A stretch of DNA of 6,988 bases, taken from contig JAAZOI010000230.1 of assembly GCA_012797825.1 (NCBI GenBank), positions 1 through 6,988 of the forward strand, read 5' to 3'. This DNA comes from Eubacteriaceae bacterium (lineage in GTDB: Bacteria > Bacillota > Clostridia > Eubacteriales > UBA1433). A model generated the notes under the pieces. It worked only from the letters and a program-made list of their open reading frames with translations, ran no database searches and was not told the origin of the DNA. The number at the start of each line of letters is the position of its first letter. The first letter of the stretch is position 1. Both the position numbers and the translations under genes were made by a program. Shown here one piece after another: positions 1 to 4,315 of the stretch.

Positions 1-79
1 ATTACCAGTTTAATATTTAATTTTTATTGCAGAATATTTAATGATTAAAGAATTGGAGGTGAAATATAATGGCAAAATC
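1..79 (+). repeat. Direct repeat copy A: SASP leader (identical to 304-382)
   Basis: Every base from 1 to 79 is identical to 304-382, an offset of 303. The repeat covers the promoter-like block, the leader, the ribosome binding site and the first codons of the SASP gene. Identity breaks at base 80, inside codon 4. The left edge coincides with the window edge, so the true repeat may be longer. The coding sequences that follow have many synonymous and some non-synonymous differences, so the leader is better conserved than the gene. Confidence 0.95.
8..36 (+). promoter_or_regulatory. Predicted sigma-G-like promoter of SASP gene 1
   Basis: A -35-like GTTTA (8-12) preceded by CCA is followed after 17 bases by a -10-like CAGAATA (30-36). 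The -10 matches the sigma-F/sigma-G consensus CATnnTA at six of seven positions if the variable positions are read as A and A. The same block, with the same spacing, lies upstream of four other SASP genes here. Sigma-G control is known for this gene family; the assignment here rests on the alignment. Confidence 0.5.
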
Positions 80-257
80 TAGCAGCACGAAAAGAGCTCT
101 TGAACCTTTAAAAAATTCAATAGCCAGCAGCTTAAACGTTAATTTGTCAAACGGTCCTAGCCTTACTACCGCACAGGTAGGCCACGTTGGCGGACAGATG
201 GTTAAAAAGATGATTGATTCTTATACAGGAACGTCTTCAACAAGCTTTAGAGGATAA
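69..257 (+). CDS. Alpha/beta-type small acid-soluble spore protein (SASP 1)
   Basis: This 62-residue protein belongs to the alpha/beta SASP family, which binds DNA in the developing spore, protects it from damage and is degraded at germination. The C-terminal hallmark VGGQMVKKMIDSY (residues 40-52) corresponds to the family's VGGEMVKRLV helix, and IASSLNVNLS (18-27) to the first helix. The start is fixed by GGAGGTGA ahead of the ATG. At the germination protease (GPR) site the usual Glu before Ile-Ala is Ser17. The usual Asn of the conserved Asn-Gly in the second motif is Val37. It is monocistronic, with a sigma-G-like promoter upstream and a terminator downstream. The family call is firm; whether GPR cleaves this variant is unknown. 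Confidence 0.95.
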   Translation: MAKSSSTKRALEPLKNSIASSLNVNLSNGPSLTTAQVGHVGGQMVKKMIDSYTGTSSTSFRG

Positions 258-269
258 TATTAAAATAAT

Positions 270-296
270 AAAACGCCCTTATCGGGCGTTTTTTAT
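270..296 (+). terminator. Rho-independent terminator after SASP 1
   Basis: AAAACGCCC (270-278) pairs perfectly with GGGCGTTTT (284-292) across a five-base loop, and the 3' arm runs into a T tract. It lies 12 bases after the stop codon. Confidence 0.9.
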
Positions 297-303
297 TTAA
301 AAT

Positions 304-382
304 ATTACCAGTTTAATATTTAATTTTTATTGCAGAATATTTAATGATTAAAGAATTGGAGGTGAAATATAATGGCAAAATC
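304..382 (+). repeat. Direct repeat copy B: SASP leader (identical to 1-79)
   Basis: This is the second perfect copy of the 79-base leader. It begins soon after the terminator of SASP 1 and ends within codon 4 of SASP 2. A third, partial match of 28 bases around the ribosome binding site and start codon occurs at 746-773, identical to 48-75, ahead of SASP 3. Confidence 0.95.
311..339 (+). promoter_or_regulatory. Predicted sigma-G-like promoter of SASP gene 2
   Basis: GTTTA (311-315), 17 bases, CAGAATA (333-339), identical to the promoter block of SASP 1 because it lies within the repeated leader. Confidence 0.5.
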
Positions 383-557
383 AAGCAGCGCAAAAAGAGC
401 ACTTCAACCTTTGAAAGATCAAATAGCCAGCAGCTTAGGAGTTAATCTGTCAAACGGCGCAAGTCTTACAACGGCTCAGGTTGGTCATGTAGGCGGACAG
501 ATGGTTAAAAAGATGATTGATTCTTACACAGGTACGTCTTCAACAAGTTTTAGATAA
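372..557 (+). CDS. Alpha/beta-type small acid-soluble spore protein (SASP 2)
   Basis: This 61-residue paralogue of SASP 1 has the same C-terminal DNA-binding motif (VGGQMVKKMIDSY) and the same TGTSSTSFR tail, lacking only the final Gly. It differs mainly around the first helix, where it has LKDQIASSLGVN. The residue before the GPR-site Ile-Ala is Gln17, not the usual Glu; an acidic residue (Asp16) sits one position earlier. The ribosome binding site GGAGGTGA is the same as in SASP 1. The gene has its own promoter block and terminator, so it is an independent unit that would add to the spore SASP pool. The family call is firm. Confidence 0.95.
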   Translation: MAKSSSAKRALQPLKDQIASSLGVNLSNGASLTTAQVGHVGGQMVKKMIDSYTGTSSTSFR

Positions 558-570
558 ATAATAAATTTAC

Positions 571-597
571 AGAGTGCCGCTAAGGCGCTCTTTTTTA
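571..597 (+). terminator. Rho-independent terminator after SASP 2
   Basis: AGAGTGCC (571-578) pairs with GGCGCTCT (584-591) with one T-G wobble across a five-base loop, followed by a T run. It lies 13 bases after the stop codon. Confidence 0.88.
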
Positions 598-627
598 TTT
601 TTTGATTTTAATTCTTTTAAATAAATT

Positions 628-652
628 AAAAATTGCCGTTACGGCACTTTTT
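628..652 (+). terminator. Orphan terminator-like hairpin with no gene before it
   Basis: TGCCG (634-638) pairs with CGGCA (642-646) across a three-base loop. It is flanked by an A run (628-632) and a T run (648-652). It lies about 30 bases beyond the SASP 2 terminator and no open frame precedes it. It could be a backup terminator or the remnant of a lost array member. The rest of 598-706 is AT-rich and shows nothing recognisable. Confidence 0.6.
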
Positions 653-706
653 AGTTACAATTCAATTTTACTTTATATTTGAAGTTTTTATAAACTTTTT
701 TTTCCA

Positions 707-735
707 GTGTATTATTTTAATTATAACGCAAAATA
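707..735 (+). promoter_or_regulatory. Predicted sigma-G-like promoter of SASP gene 3
   Basis: GTGTA (707-711), preceded by CCA, is followed after 17 bases by CAAAATA (729-735). The spacing is the same as for the other SASP genes. The sequence between the two boxes differs from copies A and B, so the boxes are conserved beyond simple recent duplication. Confidence 0.55.
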
Positions 736-766
736 TTATTGATTTAAGAATTGGAGGTGAAATATA

Positions 767-955
767 ATGGCAAGATCCAGCAGCACAAAAAGAGCTCTTG
801 AACCTTTGAAAAATTCAATAGCCAGCAGCTTAAACGTTAATTTATCTGACGGTCCTAATCTTACAACTGCTCAGGTTGGTCACGTAGGCGGACAGATGGT
901 TAAAAAAATGATCGATTCTTATACAGGTACTTCGTCAACTACAAGTTTCCGTTAA
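767..955 (+). CDS. Alpha/beta-type small acid-soluble spore protein (SASP 3)
   Basis: This 62-residue SASP is nearly the same protein as SASP 1. Differences include Arg3, a Ser-to-Asp and a Ser-to-Asn change around residues 28-31, and a slightly longer Thr/Ser tail. Like SASP 1 it has Ser17 where GPR substrates normally have Glu, and Val37 in place of the usual Asn before Gly38. The start is set by GGAGGTGA, and the leader from 746 matches SASP 1. Its promoter and terminator are its own. Many synonymous differences from SASP 1 suggest an older duplication with the protein sequence kept under selection, which is an inference from reading the two genes side by side. Confidence 0.95.
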   Translation: MARSSSTKRALEPLKNSIASSLNVNLSDGPNLTTAQVGHVGGQMVKKMIDSYTGTSSTTSFR

Positions 956-966
956 TAGAAATAAAT

Positions 967-1002
967 AAAGAAGGACGCCTCAGGGTGTTCTTCTTTTTTT
1001 TT
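967..1002 (+). terminator. Rho-independent terminator after SASP 3
   Basis: GAAGGACGCC (970-979) pairs with GGTGTTCTTC (984-993) through ten base pairs, including G-T wobbles, around a four-base loop. A run of nine T follows (994-1002). Confidence 0.88.
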
Positions 1003-1017
1003 AAAAAATTATTGCCA

Positions 1018-1046
1018 GTGTAAAAATACTTTAAAAACATAAAATA
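1018..1046 (+). promoter_or_regulatory. Predicted sigma-G-like promoter of the SASP 4-5 operon
   Basis: GTGTA (1018-1022), preceded by TTGCCA, is followed after 17 bases by TAAAATA (1040-1046). The -10 has T where sigma-G sites usually have C. Only this site precedes SASP 4, and none is visible before SASP 5, which suggests one transcript for both. Confidence 0.5.
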
Positions 1047-1078
1047 ATAATGCAGTTTAAATATAGGAGGAATGAAAA

Positions 1079-1276
1079 ATGTCAAAAAATGATAGCAAAA
1101 GAACTCTTCAGCCTTTGAAAAATGAAATTGCGCAAGAATTGAATGTAGATTTATCCAACGGTCCCAATTTAACGACAGCACAGGTTGGTCATGTAGGCGG
1201 CCAAATGGTTAAGCGTATGGTAGACTCATATGAGAGCAACATGAAAAATAATACGAATACTTCCATGTCAGGCTAA
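1079..1276 (+). CDS. Alpha/beta-type small acid-soluble spore protein with canonical GPR site (SASP 4)
   Basis: This 65-residue SASP is the only one here that keeps the canonical cleavage sequence of the germination protease: Glu16-Ile17-Ala18, followed by QEL. The second motif, LTTAQVGHVGGQMVKRM (residues 31-47), matches the paralogues. The tail is longer and Asn-rich (NMKNNTNTSMSG). The start ATG lies eight bases after AGGAGG (1065-1070). A nearer ATG at 1072 gives only a six-residue frame and is too close to the ribosome binding site. It is the first gene of a bicistron with the divergent SASP 5, 28 bases downstream, with no terminator between. The family call is firm. Confidence 0.95.
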   Translation: MSKNDSKRTLQPLKNEIAQELNVDLSNGPNLTTAQVGHVGGQMVKRMVDSYESNMKNNTNTSMSG

Positions 1277-1304
1277 ATCTATAAACAAAAAGGAGCATTT
1301 TACA

Positions 1305-1493
1305 ATGAACCAAAATTACGACGATATTTATCTTGGAAAATCACTTGCAGATAAAATAAACGACACAAAATATACAAATTTATCCGATAACAGATTTGAA
1401 AAATACGGAAAAGTCGGCGGATTAATGGTTAAGGATATGGTAGAGTCATATGAACAAAACCTTATTGATAGAACTGAAAACAAAATGAGGTGA
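1305..1493 (+). CDS. Divergent SASP-like protein, second gene of bicistron (SASP 5)
   Basis: This 62-residue protein aligns with the SASPs mainly in its second half: GKVGGLMVKDMVESYEQN (residues 35-52) matches the second DNA-binding motif of SASP 4. The first half is different. The Lys/Arg-rich start and the EIA cleavage core are replaced by LADKINDTKYTNLS, so there is no recognisable GPR site. It is also more acidic than its neighbours. The ribosome binding site AGGAG (1291-1295) is nine bases from the ATG. It shares a promoter with SASP 4 and has no terminator of its own, so transcription may continue into SASP 6. It could be a degenerate SASP or a specialised partner of SASP 4. Membership of the family is likely; its function is not known. 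Confidence 0.8.
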   Translation: MNQNYDDIYLGKSLADKINDTKYTNLSDNRFEKYGKVGGLMVKDMVESYEQNLIDRTENKMR

Positions 1494-1498
1494 CAAAT

Positions 1499-1528
1499 AT
1501 GGATATTTTTCTTGATATGCTTATTTAA
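1499..1528 (+). other. Possible nine-codon mini-ORF after SASP 5
   Basis: ATG at 1499 opens a nine-codon frame (MDIFLDMLI) ending in TAA. GAGGTGA (1487-1493) overlaps the SASP 5 stop codon and ends five bases before this ATG, an ideal spacing for translation. The peptide resembles nothing I recognise. It may be the start of a gene since lost, a translated micropeptide, or chance. The following 1529-1567 is AT-rich without visible features. Confidence 0.25.
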
Positions 1529-1567
1529 ATTAGCTTAAATTTCACCAAACAATTCTAATATTTGCCA

Positions 1568-1596
1568 GCGTAACAAAAAGAAAAAAGCGTAAAATA
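1568..1596 (+). promoter_or_regulatory. Predicted sigma-G-like promoter of SASP gene 6
   Basis: GCGTA (1568-1572), preceded by TTGCCA, is followed after 17 bases by TAAAATA (1590-1596). Box sequence and spacing match the SASP 4 promoter, while the intervening bases differ. Confidence 0.5.
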
Positions 1597-1623
1597 TTTT
1601 TTAAAATCGGGAGGTGATATAAA

Positions 1624-1800
1624 ATGGCTAAAAACAAAAGCTCAAAGAAAGCTTTAGAACCTTTGAAAAACCAAATAGCAGGAAGTTTAGGCATTAATTT
1701 ATCGGACGGCGCTAACCTGACAACAGCGCAAACCGGTAAAGTCGGCGGACAGATGGTTAAGCAGATAATTAATTCTTATTCTACGGGTATGAAGGGTTAA
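1624..1800 (+). CDS. Alpha/beta-type small acid-soluble spore protein (SASP 6)
   Basis: This short 58-residue SASP is easily overlooked because of its size. Its order is a basic N-terminus (MAKNKSSKKALEPLK), first helix NQIAGSLGINLS (16-27), then LTTAQTGKVGGQMVKQIINSY (32-52 in two adjoining parts) and a short tail. The residue before the GPR-site Ile-Ala is Gln17, and the usual Asn of the second motif is Thr37. GGAGGTGA (1610-1617) lies six bases before the ATG. A sigma-G-like promoter and a strong terminator flank it, although read-through from the SASP 4-5 operon is possible because no terminator separates them. It is the last member of the array. Confidence 0.95.
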   Translation: MAKNKSSKKALEPLKNQIAGSLGINLSDGANLTTAQTGKVGGQMVKQIINSYSTGMKG

Positions 1801-1805
1801 TAATT

Positions 1806-1829
1806 AAAGAGCGCGTTATGCGCTCTTTT
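1806..1829 (+). terminator. Terminator after SASP 6, shared with the convergent HTH gene
   Basis: AAAGAGCGC (1806-1814) pairs perfectly with GCGCTCTTT (1820-1828) across a five-base loop. The 3' arm reaches the stop codon of the minus-strand gene at 1828-1830. Read on the minus strand, the hairpin is followed by TTTAATTATT, so it may work in both directions, more weakly on that strand. Confidence 0.85.
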
Positions 1830-2337
1830 AAACTTTTGCGTATTTGCCTTTAATTAACTTTTCTTTAAGCTCCACAAGCTCGTACGTTTTTTCTTTAAGT
1901 TTCATTTTAAGCCTTGCGTTTTCTACAATTAAAAGATCATTTTCCTTATTGGCTGACTGAACTTTTATTTGATTTAATTCATCTTTGATTTCCATTAACG
2001 CTTCAGTAATCATATCGAGCTTAAAAAGTTCTTTTTTTATATTTTCCAGTTCGTTTAGTATAAACTGTTCGTTTTCGTTATTATATGTATTTTTTTCATC
2101 TTTTCCAACTAAACCCAGCTCCATTTTTATTCTGTTATTCGAGACTCCCCTGTCTTTTAAGATTTTTATTTTATTCATCATTTCAATTTCACGTTCCGTA
2201 TAAAATCTTTGATTATTATCTGTGCGCGGAACTTTTAAATTAAATTCTTTTTCATAGAATCTTAAAACATAAGGCGGATAACCCGTAATATCTGCCGCTT
2301 CCGATATTGTCAGACGCTCTTGCGAAATCTTTTGCAT
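1828..2337 (-). CDS. MerR-type HTH protein with C-terminal coiled coil
   Basis: This 169-residue protein starts with a MerR-like winged helix-turn-helix: LTISEAADITGY (residues 9-20), then LRFYEKEFNLKVPR and NNQRFYTEREI, ending near residue 75. A charged linker rich in Asn/Glu follows, then a heptad-like Glu/Lys/Leu coiled coil (about 88-163) and a basic end. No small-molecule-binding domain or metal-binding Cys is seen, unlike classical MerR sensors. The start is fixed by GGAGG seven bases upstream of the ATG. This layout occurs in HTH/coiled-coil proteins of Firmicutes, including the sporulation chromosome-anchoring protein RacA; I cannot show orthology. It converges on the SASP array and diverges from asp23. 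A DNA-binding role is likely, a regulatory one is unproven. Confidence 0.75.
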   Translation of the reverse strand: MQKISQERLTISEAADITGYPPYVLRFYEKEFNLKVPRTDNNQRFYTEREIEMMNKIKILKDRGVSNNRIKMELGLVGKDEKNTYNNENEQFILNELENIKKELFKLDMITEALMEIKDELNQIKVQSANKENDLLIVENARLKMKLKEKTYELVELKEKLIKGKYAKV

Positions 2338-2463
2338 AAAATATCCTCCAGATAGTGTTTTTTATTATTATATAAATACTATATATATAAATTTGTCGAA
2401 AGTCTTAGTTTATATAATAATTTCTCTTGCATCAGCATATAATGTATATCTTCCTTTATTTTA

Positions 2464-2491
2464 TTGTATTTTTTTTTATATTTGGTATACT
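2464..2491 (+). promoter_or_regulatory. Candidate extended -10 promoter of asp23-nusB
   Basis: TGGTATACT (2483-2491) is an extended -10 (TGn plus TATACT). A weak -35, TTGTAT (2464-2469), lies 16 bases upstream. Transcription would begin near 2498, just before the ribosome binding site at 2502-2509. The remaining divergent intergenic DNA (2338-2463) is very AT-rich, with a nine-base direct repeat TATATAAAT at 2369-2377 and 2384-2392. I see no confident promoter for the minus-strand gene. Confidence 0.4.
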
Positions 2492-2518
2492 TTATTTATA
2501 CAAGGAGGTAGTAAAATA

Positions 2519-2821
2519 ATGCAAGGTGAAATTCAAATATCAAAAGCGGTTATAGAATCAATTTCAAAGATTACTCTTGATGAAATTGAAGGCATATACA
2601 AAACAAACAAAATAAAAACATCGGGAAAGCTTTTTAGCAGCGTGTCAGAAGATTTGAATGACTTAAATATTGACATTTTCCTTACTGTAAAAACGGGATA
2701 TAAAATAAAAACAATAACGACGCTTGCTCAAAAACAGATTTTATCAAATATAAAAAGCATGACAGGCCTTGATGCAGACAGTATTAACATATATGTGGAT
2801 GATATTGTTGAGAAGCAATAA
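2519..2821 (+). CDS. Asp23/Gls24 family protein (YqhY-like)
   Basis: This 100-residue protein belongs to the Asp23 (DUF322) family, typical of Firmicutes and usually found just before nusB. Family features are the opening GEIQISKAVIESISKITLDEIEG (residues 3-25, shown in adjoining parts as GEIQISKAV and IESISKITLDEIEG), the LNIDIFLTVKTGYKI strand region and the terminal INIYVDDIV. The start is ATG 2519, nine bases after AAGGAGGT (2502-2509). The open frame extends 42 codons further upstream from a TTG, but that extension is hydrophobic, lacks a ribosome binding site and would cross the promoter. It is followed 41 bases later by nusB, probably on the same transcript. The related B. subtilis YqhY has been linked to control of acetyl-CoA carboxylase. 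No acc genes are upstream here. Confidence 0.88.
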   Translation: MQGEIQISKAVIESISKITLDEIEGIYKTNKIKTSGKLFSSVSEDLNDLNIDIFLTVKTGYKIKTITTLAQKQILSNIKSMTGLDADSINIYVDDIVEKQ

Positions 2822-2862
2822 TTATTCCATAAATCATCAAAGAAATTGCTGCGGAGGCTTGC

Positions 2863-3270
2863 ATGAAACGAAGTGAAATAAGAGAAAGAACATTTATTAT
2901 ATTATTCCAAAGAGATTTTAATTATGAATTCACTCAGGACATTGATTATTATCTTCAGCGTGAAGGACTAAAAGATGCTGATGCAGTTTACGCGAAAAAG
3001 ACTATTTTAGGAACAGTTGAGCGTTTGGAAGAAATAGACAAATTAATAAGCAAATATCTTGTAAATTGGAGTTTCGACCGGCTGAGCAAAACAGATATTT
3101 CGGTTCTGCGTCTTGCCATATATGAAATGTTGTATTCACAAGACGTACCCGATAAAGTCGCCATAAATGAGGCTATTGAACTTGCCAAAAAATATAACGG
3201 AGATGTGGCGGGAGTATTTGTAAACGGGCTGCTTGACAACATATATAAAAACGAAATAAAACACAAATAA
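2863..3270 (+). CDS. nusB: Transcription antitermination factor NusB
   Basis: This 135-residue protein is a full-length NusB, an all-helical RNA-binding factor that with NusE (ribosomal protein S10) supports antitermination of rRNA transcription. Conserved parts are the N-terminal SEIRERTFIILFQRDF region, a central W69 with FDRLSKTDISVLRLAIYEM (71-89), the Pro-containing DVPDKVAINEAIELAKKY (94-111) and the C-terminal FVNGLLDNIY (119-128). GGAGG (2853-2857) lies five bases before the ATG. The gene follows asp23 by 41 bases and is closed by a strong terminator, so the folD/xseA genes that often follow nusB in Bacillus are not part of this operon. Confidence 0.95.
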   Translation: MKRSEIRERTFIILFQRDFNYEFTQDIDYYLQREGLKDADAVYAKKTILGTVERLEEIDKLISKYLVNWSFDRLSKTDISVLRLAIYEMLYSQDVPDKVAINEAIELAKKYNGDVAGVFVNGLLDNIYKNEIKHK

Positions 3271-3299
3271 AAAAACATATACAGCGTATATGTTTTTTT
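3268..3299 (+). terminator. Rho-independent terminator after nusB
   Basis: ACATATAC (3275-3282) pairs with GTATATGT (3286-3293) across a three-base loop. An A run (3268-3274) and a T run (3294-3299) extend the pairing and make it potentially bidirectional. It overlaps the nusB stop codon. Confidence 0.85.
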
Positions 3300-3310
3300 A
3301 TTATATTAAT

Positions 3311-3339
3311 ACATATAAAATTTTCTTTTGCTTAAAATA
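3311..3339 (+). promoter_or_regulatory. Weak sigma-G-like promoter candidate for the hsp20 pair
   Basis: ACATA (3311-3315) is followed after 17 bases by TAAAATA (3333-3339). The -10 is identical to those of SASP 4 and SASP 6 and the spacing is the same, but the CCAG prefix is absent and the -35 begins with A rather than G. In such AT-rich DNA the match could be chance. No CIRCE inverted repeat (the HrcA heat-shock operator) is seen. Confidence 0.28.
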
Positions 3340-3372
3340 ATAACTAATATTATTTTGCAGGAGGAAAATTTT

Positions 3373-3810
3373 ATGGATATATTTAACTATCCTTCAAGGC
3401 ACCTTCAGGGACGCCCCATGAAAAATTTCGATATGTTTTTCGATGATTATTTTAATTATCCCGAAAACTTCCACGACGATGCTAACATGGGTTTTTCTGT
3501 CGATATAATCGAACACGAAGACGGCTTTACCATTGAAGCGGAGATGCCGGGTTTTAGTAAAGAAGACATTTCGCTTGAAGCGGACGGCGGTCAGATAATT
3601 CTTACTGCCAAACGCAGCAGTCAGACTAGCGGCGAAGGCCAGACTTATCTCAAAAGAGAGCGCAATTTCGGTCAATATCAAAGAATATTTTATTTAAACG
3701 ACCTTGACGAGCAAAGCGTAAATGCAAAGTACAGTGATGGTCTTTTGACAATTCAAGCAAAAAAAGAATCTAAAAAAAGCTTAAAAAGAAACAAAATTAC
3801 AATAAGCTAA
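3373..3810 (+). CDS. Hsp20/alpha-crystallin family small heat-shock protein (first of pair)
   Basis: This 145-residue small heat-shock protein is an ATP-independent holdase that keeps unfolding proteins soluble as large oligomers. The alpha-crystallin domain runs from about residue 40 to 131, with FSVDIIEHEDGFTIEAEMPG (41-60), KEDISLEADGGQIILTAK (63-80) and DGLLTIQAK (122-130). The C-terminal I-x-I oligomerisation motif is Ile142-Thr-Ile144. The N-terminal arm is rich in Phe, Tyr and Asp. The start is ATG 3373, eight bases after AGGAGG (3359-3364); a further upstream in-frame TTG at 3328 has no ribosome binding site. It is followed 13 bases later by its paralogue, whose ribosome binding site abuts this stop codon. 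The family call is firm. Confidence 0.95.
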   Translation: MDIFNYPSRHLQGRPMKNFDMFFDDYFNYPENFHDDANMGFSVDIIEHEDGFTIEAEMPGFSKEDISLEADGGQIILTAKRSSQTSGEGQTYLKRERNFGQYQRIFYLNDLDEQSVNAKYSDGLLTIQAKKESKKSLKRNKITIS

Positions 3811-3823
3811 AGGAGAGCAATTT

Positions 3824-4264
3824 ATGGATTATAATTATTCATACCCTTCCAGACTTTACAGAGGCAGGCCCGAGAGAAATTTTCTTATGTTTTTTGACGA
3901 TTATGTAAATAATCCGGAAAAATATATGGACAGCAAATATTTTACGTTTAACGTAGATGTGCGCGAACTTAAAGACGAATATATTATAGAAGCCGAAATG
4001 CCCGGGCATAGAAAAGAAGATTTAAGCGTTGAAGCGGAAGGCGGCCAAATTATTTTATCAGCAAAACGTATGAGCCAAGATGATAAAAACAGCGGTCAGT
4101 ATATAAAAAGCGAAAGAAACTTCGGACATTTTCAGAGGATATTTTATCTTCAGGATCTAGATGAAAACAGTGTTACAGCTGAATATAAAGACGGTCTTTT
4201 AACGGTTCATGCTAAAAAAACTACTGAACTAAGCGGCAAAAAAAATAAAATACAAATTCAATAA
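3824..4264 (+). CDS. Hsp20/alpha-crystallin family small heat-shock protein (second of pair)
   Basis: This 146-residue paralogue of the preceding gene has the same architecture. The N-terminal arm contains YPSRLYRGRPERNF and FFDDY (residues 7-27). The alpha-crystallin domain (about 40-131) includes FNVDVREL, IIEAEMPGHRKEDLSVEAEG and DGLLTVHAK. The C-terminal I-x-I motif is Ile143-Gln-Ile145. AGGAGA directly follows the upstream stop codon and lies eight bases from this ATG, so the two genes are translated from one transcript. Shared N-terminal motifs (YPSR, GRP, FFDDY) show a local tandem duplication followed by clear divergence. The proteins could form mixed oligomers, which is inference. 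Confidence 0.95.
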   Translation: MDYNYSYPSRLYRGRPERNFLMFFDDYVNNPEKYMDSKYFTFNVDVRELKDEYIIEAEMPGHRKEDLSVEAEGGQIILSAKRMSQDDKNSGQYIKSERNFGHFQRIFYLQDLDENSVTAEYKDGLLTVHAKKTTELSGKKNKIQIQ

Positions 4265-4265
4265 G

Positions 4266-4297
4266 AAAAAAATGCCTCTTTTAAGAGGTATTTTTTT
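4266..4297 (+). terminator. Rho-independent terminator after the hsp20 pair
   Basis: ATGCCTCT (4272-4279) pairs with AGAGGTAT (4284-4291), with one G-T wobble, across a four-base loop. It is flanked by an A run and a run of T to 4297, directly after the second stop codon. Confidence 0.88.
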
Positions 4298-4315
4298 AAT
4301 CTTTATTATTTTTAA

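Noticed and set aside
1..382. Repeat pair as an attachment site, insertion sequence end or CRISPR
   Set aside because: There are two copies only, each precisely covering a SASP leader, with a complete SASP gene between them and no integrase, transposase or spacer pattern.
939..1181. Minus-strand 80-codon open frame
   Set aside because: It runs antisense across the SASP 3 terminator and the start of SASP 4, has low-complexity Phe/Lys composition, and SASP 4 explains the region.
2366..2399. Sigma-A promoter for the minus-strand HTH gene (TCGACA with TATAAT)
   Set aside because: The two boxes are 21 bases apart, too far for a normal sigma-A promoter, and the region is AT-rich enough for chance TATAAT matches.
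2393..2518. N-terminal extension of the Asp23 protein from a TTG codon
   Set aside because: The extension is hydrophobic AT-rich translation without a ribosome binding site; AAGGAGGT directly upstream of ATG 2519 and the family length of about 100 residues decide the later start.
3328..3372. TTG-initiated extension of the first Hsp20
   Set aside because: There is no ribosome binding site before it, while AGGAGG lies eight bases before ATG 3373, and the paralogue starts at the equivalent point.
3300..3372. CIRCE heat-shock operator before the Hsp20 genes
   Set aside because: I searched by eye for TTAGCACTC and its inverted partner and found neither.
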